From contig JAURJO010000207.1 of NCBI GenBank assembly GCA_030832235.1, positions 1 to 25,829 of the forward strand: a DNA stretch of 25,829 bases, given 5' to 3'. The DNA is from Verrucomicrobiota bacterium. GTDB taxonomy: Bacteria; Verrucomicrobiota; Verrucomicrobiia; Opitutales; Opitutaceae. The notes under the pieces were generated by a model, which did no database searches, had not been told where the DNA came from, and saw only the letters and a list, made by a program, of their open reading frames with translations. Made by a program: the position numbers and the translations under genes. Each line of letters begins with the position of its first letter. Position 1 is the stretch's first letter. Shown in pieces: positions 7,676-14,559 of this stretch.

Positions 7676-8578
7676 ATGCTGCGCCGCGAATTCGTCCGCT
7701 CCTCCGCCGCCCTCGCGGCCGCCGCCCCGCTCGCGGCCGTGGCCGCCGAAAAGCCGAAGCGGAAGCTCCGCAAGGGCTATATGTTCGGGGGGCTCCGGCC
7801 CAATGCCAAGAACGGCGGCTCGCTCGTCGAACGCTTCAAGCTCCTCAAGGAAGCAGGCTTCGACGGCGTCGAGGTGAACAGCGCGATGGACCAGAAGGAG
7901 GTCCTCGCCGCCCGCGACGCCGCCGGCCTCCAGATCCCGAGCGTGGTCATCCACAACCACTGGACGCACCCGATCACGTCGCCGAATCCGACGGCGCGCG
8001 AAACCGGCCTGGAAGGGCTCCGGCAGGGGCTCCGCGACGCCAAGGCCTACGGCGCGAGCTCCGTGTTGTTCGTGCCCGGGGTGGTCAACCAGGAGACTTC
8101 CTACGCCGACGCCTATCCGCGCGCGGTCGAGGGCATCCGCAAGGCGATCCCGTTGGCCGAGGAACTCGGCGTCGCGATCGCGATCGAAAACGTCTGGAAC
8201 AAGTTCCTGCTCAGCCCGCTCGAGGCCGCGGCATTCGTCGACCAATTCAACAGCCCCGCGGTCAAATGGCACTTCGACGTCGGCAATGTGGTCGACAGCG
8301 GCTGGCCGGAGCAATGGATCCGCATCCTCGGCCCGCGGATCGTGAAGATCCACGTCAAGGAATTCAGCCGGAAGCTGCGCGACAAGGAGGGCCCGTACGC
8401 GGGCTTCAGGTCCGAGCTCTTCTCCGGCGACAGCAATTGGCCCGCCGTGGTCTCCGCGCTCGACGCGGTCGGCTACTCCGGATGGCTCATATCGGAACAG
8501 TACCGTACGCCGGGACTCTCCGACGCCGAATGGCTCAAGACACTTTCCGGCCAGATGGACCGCATCATCGCCCTTTGA
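7676..8578 (+). CDS. TAT-exported sugar phosphate isomerase/epimerase-like TIM-barrel protein
   Basis: This 300-residue protein is of the xylose-isomerase-like (AP endonuclease 2 family) TIM-barrel type. A twin-arginine signal (R3-R4-E-F-V-R, then a long Ala-rich core to about A24) predicts folded export to the periplasm. The expected metal ligands are present: E171 (I-A-I-E-N), D201 (F-D-V-G-N), H226 (I-H-V-K) and E274 (S-E-Q-Y). Relatives in 3-keto-glycoside loci act on keto or enol sugar intermediates, as epimerases, isomerases or lyases. It lies between a tandem DUF1080 protein and a Gfo/Idh/MocA protein and is almost certainly co-transcribed (gaps of 2 and 20 bases). The exact reaction is not determinable from sequence. 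Confidence 0.88.
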   Translation: MLRREFVRSSAALAAAAPLAAVAAEKPKRKLRKGYMFGGLRPNAKNGGSLVERFKLLKEAGFDGVEVNSAMDQKEVLAARDAAGLQIPSVVIHNHWTHPITSPNPTARETGLEGLRQGLRDAKAYGASSVLFVPGVVNQETSYADAYPRAVEGIRKAIPLAEELGVAIAIENVWNKFLLSPLEAAAFVDQFNSPAVKWHFDVGNVVDSGWPEQWIRILGPRIVKIHVKEFSRKLRDKEGPYAGFRSELFSGDSNWPAVVSALDAVGYSGWLISEQYRTPGLSDAEWLKTLSGQMDRIIAL

Positions 8579-8598
8579 ACCTCACCCCCCGAAACAAC

Positions 8599-9894
8599 AT
8601 GAACACGCACAAACCCGCCGTCGCCCGCCGCCAATTCCTTCGGACTTCCACCGGTCTGGCCGCAGGCGCCGCGATCACCGCCGCCACCCCCCGCTTCCTC
8701 ACGGCCGCGGAACGCGCCCGCTCCATCGGCGCCAACTCCCGCATCCGCATCGCCCAGATCGGCTGCGGCAGCCGCGGCATCACCGCCCACATGGCCGGAA
8801 TCCACAAGCACGCCGCCGCGACGAACATCGAGGTCGTGGCCGTGGCCGACACCTGGAGCCAGGCGCGCGAGAAGGCGAAGGCCCGCGCCAAGGAATGGTT
8901 CGGCAGCGACGCCAAGACCTTCTCCTCGTACCGCGACCTGCTCGCGATGAAGGACGTGGACGCCGTGATGGTCGCTTCGCCCGACCACCTCCACACGCTG
9001 CACCTCGAGGCGGCCGCCAATGCGGGCAAGCACATCTATATCGAGAAGCCGCTCGCGACCGAGTTCGACAAGCTGCTCAAGGCCTACGACGCCGCCAAGG
9101 CCGCCCAGGGCCGAGGCAGCATCATCCAGGTCGGCACCCAGCTCCGCAGCCTTCCCGGCGTCGCCGGCGCCCGCGAGCTCGTGAAGAGCGGCATCCTCGG
9201 CAAGATCACGCGCGTCGACGAGACCCGGAACGCTGAGAAGCCCTACTGGTACAGCTATCTCGGGCGCGACGTGAAGGAGTCGGAAGTTGATTGGAAGGAG
9301 TTCCTCAACGACCGGAAGCCCCGCGCCTTCGATGCCCGCCAGTACGCCGCCTGGTACGGCTACTACGAATTCTGCCAGGGCCCCGTCCCGCAATGGGGAG
9401 CCCACTTCCTCGACCTGATGCACTACGTCACCGACTGCGGCTTCCCCGAGTCCTGCAGCTGCATCGGCGGCGTCACCTACTGGAAGGACGAGAACAAGTT
9501 CACTACGCCCGACAATGTGATGGCGACGTGGATGTACCCTGACGGGATGATGGTCACGAGCTCCAACAACTTCGGAAACAGCTCCGGCAGCCTGCGGAAG
9601 TTCTTCGGCGACAAGGGCACCCTCGACGTCGGCAACTGGAACGTTCCGACCTACAGCGCCGAGGGCGGCCCGAAGCGCGACGGCAAGATTCGCGGCAAGC
9701 AGGAGGTCACGCCCGTCGACCGGCCCGACCACTTCCTCAACTGGCTGCAGTGCATGCGCGACAACAAGACGCCGCACGCCTCGATCGACGCCGGCTACCA
9801 GCACGCGGTAGCCGTCCTGATGGCCGTCATCTCCTACGACACCGGCCGCAAGACGATGTACGATCACGCCAAGCGCAAAATCACCACGGCCTGA
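8599..9894 (+). CDS. TAT-exported Gfo/Idh/MocA family oxidoreductase
   Basis: This 431-residue NAD(P)-dependent sugar dehydrogenase-like protein has a twin-arginine signal (R10-R11-Q-F-L-R, Ala-rich core to about 36), a Rossmann motif (I-A-Q-I-G-C-G-S-R-G, 51-60), the family's E-K-P (149-151) and a C-terminal substrate-domain segment Q-W-G-A-H-F-L-D-L-M-H (H269, H275). Because TAT exports folded proteins, the cofactor is probably carried out already bound, as known for Zymomonas glucose-fructose oxidoreductase. It would then need a second sugar or a membrane acceptor for re-oxidation. With the upstream DUF1080 and isomerase genes it fits the oxidising step of 3-keto-glycoside cleavage. It is the last gene of the operon and is followed by a strong terminator. 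Confidence 0.92.
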   Translation: MNTHKPAVARRQFLRTSTGLAAGAAITAATPRFLTAAERARSIGANSRIRIAQIGCGSRGITAHMAGIHKHAAATNIEVVAVADTWSQAREKAKARAKEWFGSDAKTFSSYRDLLAMKDVDAVMVASPDHLHTLHLEAAANAGKHIYIEKPLATEFDKLLKAYDAAKAAQGRGSIIQVGTQLRSLPGVAGARELVKSGILGKITRVDETRNAEKPYWYSYLGRDVKESEVDWKEFLNDRKPRAFDARQYAAWYGYYEFCQGPVPQWGAHFLDLMHYVTDCGFPESCSCIGGVTYWKDENKFTTPDNVMATWMYPDGMMVTSSNNFGNSSGSLRKFFGDKGTLDVGNWNVPTYSAEGGPKRDGKIRGKQEVTPVDRPDHFLNWLQCMRDNKTPHASIDAGYQHAVAVLMAVISYDTGRKTMYDHAKRKITTA

Positions 9895-9923
9895 ACCGGT
9901 ACCGCTTCGCCGGACCTTTTTTC

Positions 9924-9956
9924 AAACCCCGACGCCTCCCGGCGCCGGGGTTTTTT
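9924..9956 (+). terminator. Intrinsic terminator of the DUF1080/isomerase/oxidoreductase operon
   Basis: Arms 9924-9936 and 9941-9953 pair over 13 positions with one mismatch around the loop TCCC. A T-tract at 9951-9956 overlaps the base of the stem. It begins 30 bases after the oxidoreductase stop. The stop codon of the convergent beta-helix gene (9955-9957) falls inside the T-tract. On the minus strand there is no T-tract after the hairpin. Confidence 0.92.
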
Positions 9957-11106
9957 ATTCCCCGCGCCACGCGGTTGCGCCGGCAACTCCCCTCGCCTCC
10001 GTCGGACTGCGGCCGTAAACACCACCGTCCTCCTTCACCGGCAGACGCGGCTGGCTGCGCGTCGGACGATCCGAGCAGTACCACCAATTGCGGGCGAAGC
10101 TGAAAGTCTCCGGCGCCGTGCCGGGACCGACGTTAACCCCACCCTCGGCCCAACGGGACGACTCGAAGACCACAAGGTTATCGGTGAAGCTCACGCCGCG
10201 GCACGCGACAAAGCCCGCGGCGCGGTTCTCCTGCAGGATACGCAGCGCCCAGCGACCCGGCTGCTCGAAGGTGTTGAAGCGTACCACGGCACCGTCGACG
10301 CCGACGAATGCCACCGGCGCTACCGATCCCGTGAAGCGGTTGCCCTCGACGCGGATGTTGCGCGCCTCCGCGTGCGGACCGTCACCTGCGAGCGGCGGCC
10401 GGAAAAAAGCCAGACCTGTGCTTCCACCTATGTTCACGCCGCGCGCACCGGTGTCGTCGAAATGGTTTCCCAGGATCGCAATGTCGGCGGAGCCGCCCTT
10501 GCACTGCACGCCGTTGGCGGAGGGCGGCAGCGTATGCCGGAAGACGTTGCCGCGGATGACGCCCCGGTGGCATCCCACCAGATCGATCGCCGATCCCGCC
10601 GCGCCCCAACGCTCCACGGTGCAACCCTCGACCACGAAGTCCGAAACGCCCGAAAGCTTGATGCCGTCCTCGTTGCCGCCGCCGCCCACGTCGCGCACGC
10701 GCAGGCCGCGCAGTGTCACGTGCCGCGCACCGCCATCGCGCCGGCCGCCGTCGTCGATGTTAAGTCCATTCGCATACAGTACGGTGAACTCGAGATCGCG
10801 CAGTTCGACGTGCTCGGGCGAGGACAAGTGGAGCCCGGTGCGCGCATCGCGGAAGACCGCGGGTTTCGACGGATTTTCCGAGGCGATGACCACCGGCCGG
10901 CCGGGCCCGCCACGCAGCCGCACGAAGGTGAAACCGCCGCCGTAGACTCCCTCCGCGAGCAAAATCACCGTGCCGGGACGCGCCGCGGCCACCGCGGCCC
11001 GCAAAGCGGCGGCGTCACTCACGCGCACTTCATCCGCACCCAGTGTCGCCACGGTGAGCGTCACCGCCAGTGCGGAGAACCACGCTTTCAACCGGGGCGT
11101 TTTCAT
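9955..11106 (-). CDS. Secreted right-handed beta-helix protein (chondroitinase-B/pectate-lyase-like)
   Basis: The product has 383 residues. A signal peptide (K2, core F-S-A-L-A-V-T-L-T-V-A-T-L-G-A, cleavage before D-E) precedes a parallel beta-helix. The first coil is A-A-A-L-R-A-A-V-A-A-A-R-P-G-T-V-I-L-L-A-E-G-V-Y with V-V-I-A-S-E-N, the opening typical of chondroitinase-B/alginate-lyase-like proteins. Repeated coils of the type V-E-L-R-D-L-E-F, V-T-L-R-G-L-R-V and I-R-V-E-G-N-R-F follow. Polysaccharide lyase or other uronan-active function is plausible but the active-site residues cannot be assigned. ATG 11106 is chosen for the signal peptide. It follows the sulfatase with a 7-base gap, suggesting joint action on a sulfated glycan. 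Confidence 0.8.
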   Translation of the reverse strand: MKTPRLKAWFSALAVTLTVATLGADEVRVSDAAALRAAVAAARPGTVILLAEGVYGGGFTFVRLRGGPGRPVVIASENPSKPAVFRDARTGLHLSSPEHVELRDLEFTVLYANGLNIDDGGRRDGGARHVTLRGLRVRDVGGGGNEDGIKLSGVSDFVVEGCTVERWGAAGSAIDLVGCHRGVIRGNVFRHTLPPSANGVQCKGGSADIAILGNHFDDTGARGVNIGGSTGLAFFRPPLAGDGPHAEARNIRVEGNRFTGSVAPVAFVGVDGAVVRFNTFEQPGRWALRILQENRAAGFVACRGVSFTDNLVVFESSRWAEGGVNVGPGTAPETFSFARNWWYCSDRPTRSQPRLPVKEDGGVYGRSPTEARGVAGATAWRGE

Positions 11107-11113
11107 CGGGGAA

Positions 11114-12457
11114 TCAGCGCTTCTTCTTCCCGGCTTTCTTCCCGGCGCCGGCCGGAGTGTCGGGCGCGCTGGGTTCGGCCTGCTCGGCACTCCACTTGTC
11201 CCAGAGCGCCTGCAGTTCGCGCACCTTGGCCGGCTGGGCGGCGGCGAGATCCTTGGATTCGCCGATGTCCTTGGAAAGATCGTACAACTCCGGCTTCCCG
11301 CTGCCGCCCTTCGAGACGACCAGCTTGAGGTCGCCGTGGCGCACGGCCCATTGCGGACCGTAGCGCCAGTACAGCGTCTGGTGCGGCCGGGTGCTGTTCG
11401 CGCCAGTCACAAACGGCGTGAGGTCCACACCGTCGAGTCGCCACGAGGCTTCCGGCCTCCCGCCCGCGGCAGCGATGACCGTGGGCAGGACATCGAGGTT
11501 CATGACCGGCAGGTCGTAGACCTTGCCGGCCGGCCACCGGCCCTTCCACTGGGCGAGGAACGGCACCCGCGGACCTCCCTCGAAGGTGGTCATCTTGAAA
11601 CCGCGCAGCGGTCCGTTGCTGGAGGTCGTACTCTGCGTCGGACCACCGTTGTCGGCGATGTAGAAAAAGATCGTGTTCTCCTCCTGGCCGAGAGCCCGAA
11701 CCTTGGCCATCACCCGGCCCACCGCGTCGTCCATCGCCGCCATCATCGCGGCGAAGATGCGCCTTTTCTCGTCGGTGATGCCGGCGAAACGATCGAGGTA
11801 CTTTTTCGGCGCCTGCAGCGGGGCGTGCTGGGCATTGAACGGAAGATAAAGGAACCAAGGCCGGCCCTTGCTGCGCTCGATCCAATCGACCGCCCGCTCG
11901 GCGTAGGCGTCGGTGGTGTAGAACGCGGGATCGGTGACGGGCCGGACATCATCGGAGATCCGCGAGTCGACGAAGTTCGTCGGGTGAAAGAAAGGCGTGT
12001 TCGCGAGCGTGCCGTAGAACTCGTCGAAGCCGCGCCGCGTGGGCCGGTACTCCAAGCCGCCGCCGAGGTGCCACTTGCCGACACATGCCGTCGCGTAACC
12101 GAGGGCGCGAAGCCGTTCGGCCAGCGTCCCCTGGTCGAGCCGTAGTCCGGTGCGATTGGCCACGCTGTTGAACTCGTGGCCGAAGCGGGTCGGGTAGCGG
12201 CCCGTCATCAGACCGGCGCGCGAGGGGCTGCAGTAGGTCGCGGCAACGTAACCGTTGGTAAAGCGTACGCCGTTGCGCGCAATCGCGTCGGTGTGCGGCG
12301 TGGGGATCTGCGAATTGCCCTGACATCCCAGTTCACCCCAGCCGAGGTCGTCGGCGTAGAAGATGACCAGATTGGGCTGGGCGGAGAAGGCGGCGACCGG
12401 AGCAAGCAGCCAGGCCGCGGCGAAGAGGAGCAGGGTGGCGAGAAGGCGGGGTTTCAT
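11114..12457 (-). CDS. Secreted one-Cys sulfatase (arylsulfatase family)
   Basis: This 447-residue periplasmic or secreted sulfate-ester hydrolase has a signal peptide over residues 1-26 (core L-L-L-F-A-A-A-W-L-L). The N-terminal metal motif is F-Y-A-D-D-L-G-W-G (D36-D37). The sulfatase signature C76-S-P-S-R-A-G-L-M-T-G-R holds the cysteine that must be converted to formylglycine, so a formylglycine-generating or anaerobic maturase must be encoded elsewhere. Further family segments are G-K-W-H-L-G-G and D-N-G-G-P. The tail is Lys-rich (A-G-K-K-A-G-K-K-K-R). It is the first gene of the sulfatase/beta-helix operon and divergent from the sialidase-like gene at 12594. The glycan substrate is unknown. 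Confidence 0.95.
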   Translation of the reverse strand: MKPRLLATLLLFAAAWLLAPVAAFSAQPNLVIFYADDLGWGELGCQGNSQIPTPHTDAIARNGVRFTNGYVAATYCSPSRAGLMTGRYPTRFGHEFNSVANRTGLRLDQGTLAERLRALGYATACVGKWHLGGGLEYRPTRRGFDEFYGTLANTPFFHPTNFVDSRISDDVRPVTDPAFYTTDAYAERAVDWIERSKGRPWFLYLPFNAQHAPLQAPKKYLDRFAGITDEKRRIFAAMMAAMDDAVGRVMAKVRALGQEENTIFFYIADNGGPTQSTTSSNGPLRGFKMTTFEGGPRVPFLAQWKGRWPAGKVYDLPVMNLDVLPTVIAAAGGRPEASWRLDGVDLTPFVTGANSTRPHQTLYWRYGPQWAVRHGDLKLVVSKGGSGKPELYDLSKDIGESKDLAAAQPAKVRELQALWDKWSAEQAEPSAPDTPAGAGKKAGKKKR

Positions 12458-12593
12458 GGATTTTTTGGGGAACTCAAAAAGAAGGAACGAAGGACGCGGA
12501 AAGCGAGACGCGTCCCCGTGAATCAGGGTTTCAACGACCCGGTTTCCTCCGGCCGGATTTGCCAGACTCTAATCCTTTCCCACTCTCCGCGTC

Positions 12594-13853
12594 ATGCCCC
12601 GCTGTTCACCCCAACCGGGAATACTCCGTTTCGCCCTCCTGCTCGCATTAATCCCGCCCGCACACGCGGCCGCGCCGCTGCATGAGACCCGGATCCTGTT
12701 CGCCCCGGAATCGTGGCACAACCACGCGTCGTGCGTCGTGGAACTCCCCAACGGTGATCTCCTCGCGTGCTGGTTCCACGGGTCCGGCGAGCGCACCGCC
12801 GACGACGTGAAGGTGGAGGGGGCGCGCCTGCGCCGCGGTGCGAAGGAATGGAGCCCGCGCTTCACCCTCGCCGACACTCCGGGTTTCCCGGACTGCAACC
12901 CCGCCATGTTCATTGATCCCCGGGGCCGGCTCTGGCTCGTCTGGATCACGATCCAGTCGAACCGCTGGGAGTCGTCGCTGCTCAAGTTCCGGCGTTCGGA
13001 GGACTTCCTCGGCGAAGGGGCTCCCCGCTGGAACGAAAGCGGTGTGATCCACCTCAAGCCACCGGAGGAATTCGCCGCGGCCGCCCTCGCCCATTACGAC
13101 CGCGTCGAACCCGGCCGGCTCGCCGCCGCGGCCGACGACGAGGCGCGGCGCAAAGTGCGCGAGGAGTTCGCGACCTACCGCTCTCTGGCCCGCGACCGTC
13201 TCTCGCAGCGGCTGGGCTGGATGCCGCGGGCGCACCCTTTCGTGCTCGAGGGTCGGAGGATCATCCTCCCCCTTTATTCCGACGGCTTCGATTTCTCGCT
13301 GATGGCGCTGAGCGACGACGGCGGAGAAACGTGGCGCACCAGCGCGCCCGTCCTCGGCGAGGGCAACATCCAGCCGAGCATCGTACGCCGACGCGACGGG
13401 AGCCTCTACACCGTGATGCGCGACAACGGTCCGCCGCCAAAACGCCTCCTGCAATCCGAGTCGCGCGACGGCGGCGAAACCTGGTCCCCCGCCACCGACA
13501 GCGCCGTGCCGAATCCTGGCTCCGGCGCCGAGATCGTCGGCCTGCGCGACGGGTTGTGGGCGCTGATCTCAAACGACACGGAGACCGGTCGCCACCGGCT
13601 CACGGTTAAACTCTCTGACGACGAGGGCCGCACGTGGCGCTGGCAACGCGCGCTCGAGGATGACCCCGCCGGACCGACGGGTGGTCGTTACCATTACCCG
13701 AGCCTCATCGAGGCCGCCGACGGCACGCTCCATGCGACGTACAGCCATCATGCGCATGATTCCCCGGGTGCCGTCGGAGCCCAGCGCAAGACGATCAAGC
13801 ACGCGCACTTCAACCGCGAGTGGCTGAATGCCGGCGGAGCGAACGCCCGCTGA
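12594..13853 (+). CDS. Secreted sialidase-family (BNR repeat) protein
   Basis: This 419-residue exported six-bladed beta-propeller of the BNR_2 sialidase superfamily has a signal peptide ending near A-H-A-A-A (25-27) and three clear Asp boxes: S-D-D-G-G-E-T-W (240-247), S-R-D-G-G-E-T-W (290-297) and S-D-D-E-G-R-T-W (341-348). Related proteins from environmental Verrucomicrobiota and Planctomycetota are often annotated exo-alpha-sialidase, but many act on other glycans. A full arginine triad typical of true sialidases was not established. It shares the 136-base divergent promoter region with the sulfatase. An imperfectly spaced 7-bp inverted repeat (12492-12498/12509-12515) sits in that gap. 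Confidence 0.85.
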   Translation: MPRCSPQPGILRFALLLALIPPAHAAAPLHETRILFAPESWHNHASCVVELPNGDLLACWFHGSGERTADDVKVEGARLRRGAKEWSPRFTLADTPGFPDCNPAMFIDPRGRLWLVWITIQSNRWESSLLKFRRSEDFLGEGAPRWNESGVIHLKPPEEFAAAALAHYDRVEPGRLAAAADDEARRKVREEFATYRSLARDRLSQRLGWMPRAHPFVLEGRRIILPLYSDGFDFSLMALSDDGGETWRTSAPVLGEGNIQPSIVRRRDGSLYTVMRDNGPPPKRLLQSESRDGGETWSPATDSAVPNPGSGAEIVGLRDGLWALISNDTETGRHRLTVKLSDDEGRTWRWQRALEDDPAGPTGGRYHYPSLIEAADGTLHATYSHHAHDSPGAVGAQRKTIKHAHFNREWLNAGGANAR

Positions 13854-13902
13854 GGGACGGCACGCTTGCCAAGCGGGGGGCCGCGCGCATCGTTCGCCTC
13901 CC

Positions 13903-14550
13903 ATGCATTTCGACCATCTGCAGGCCTCGCTTTCCGCCCCGCTCCCGCGTCTCGACGACGAGGAAGATGAGCCGGAGGAAGGTGCCGCCAAAAAGTCGCC
14001 GGCGCCGGTCGCGATGATGATCGCGCGAAAGTTCCTCGAGCAACGGAAGATCTTCCTGTGGGGCGCGGTTACCGTTGTGAATGCGACGGCCATCACCGAG
14101 AAATTGCTCTACCTGGAGAGCGTGGCGCCGGGGAAGGAAATCACTTTCTACATCAACACCCCGGGCGGCTCCATCACGGCGGGTATGGCCGTTTACGACA
14201 CGATGCAGCTGGTCACGTCCCCCATCACGGTGGTGGTCACCGGCATGGCGGCGTCGATGGGCTCGATCCTCCTTTCCGGCGCCAAGAAAGGCCGCCGGCT
14301 GCTTTACCCGCACTCGCGCGTGCTGATCCACCAGCCCCTGATCTCCGGCCGCATGATCGGCCCGGCGAGCGACATCAACATCCAAGCCCGCGAAATGGAG
14401 AAACTCCGCGCCGAGTTGAACCAGATCCTCGCCACCGCCTCCGGGCAGCCGCTCGAGCGGATCAACCGCGACACGGACCGCGACTTCTACCTGAACGCGA
14501 CCGAGGCCATCGAGTACGGCCTCGCCGACCGGATCGTGGACAAAGTCTGA
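13903..14550 (+). CDS. clpP: ATP-dependent Clp protease proteolytic subunit ClpP
   Basis: This 215-residue serine peptidase forms the barrel chamber used by Clp ATPases. The catalytic triad is visible: S118 in G-M-A-A-S-M-G-S, H143 in L-I-H-Q-P and D190 in N-R-D-T-D-R-D. The oxyanion loop Y-I-N-T-P-G-G-S is also present. The N terminus is unusual: about 35 residues before the normal start include an acidic stretch (D-D-E-E-D-E-P-E-E) where a short propeptide or axial loop is expected. ATG 13903 is preferred. The frame is open to 13828, but the upstream part overlaps the end of the sialidase gene and does not resemble ClpP. No clpX or tig is adjacent, so this may be a secondary paralogue. Confidence 0.95.
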   Translation: MHFDHLQASLSAPLPRLDDEEDEPEEGAAKKSPAPVAMMIARKFLEQRKIFLWGAVTVVNATAITEKLLYLESVAPGKEITFYINTPGGSITAGMAVYDTMQLVTSPITVVVTGMAASMGSILLSGAKKGRRLLYPHSRVLIHQPLISGRMIGPASDINIQAREMEKLRAELNQILATASGQPLERINRDTDRDFYLNATEAIEYGLADRIVDKV

Positions 14551-14559
14551 CCGCGCGTC

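Noticed and set aside
8473..9867. 464-codon minus-strand open frame opposite the Gfo/Idh/MocA gene
   Set aside because: The plus-strand oxidoreductase is unambiguous and has TAT, Rossmann and E-K-P motifs. The antisense product is low-complexity Val/Gly/Ala/Arg.
10970..12145. 391-codon plus-strand open frame opposite the sulfatase
   Set aside because: The minus-strand sulfatase with C-S-P-S-R and D-D motifs explains the region, and the plus translation has no recognisable fold.
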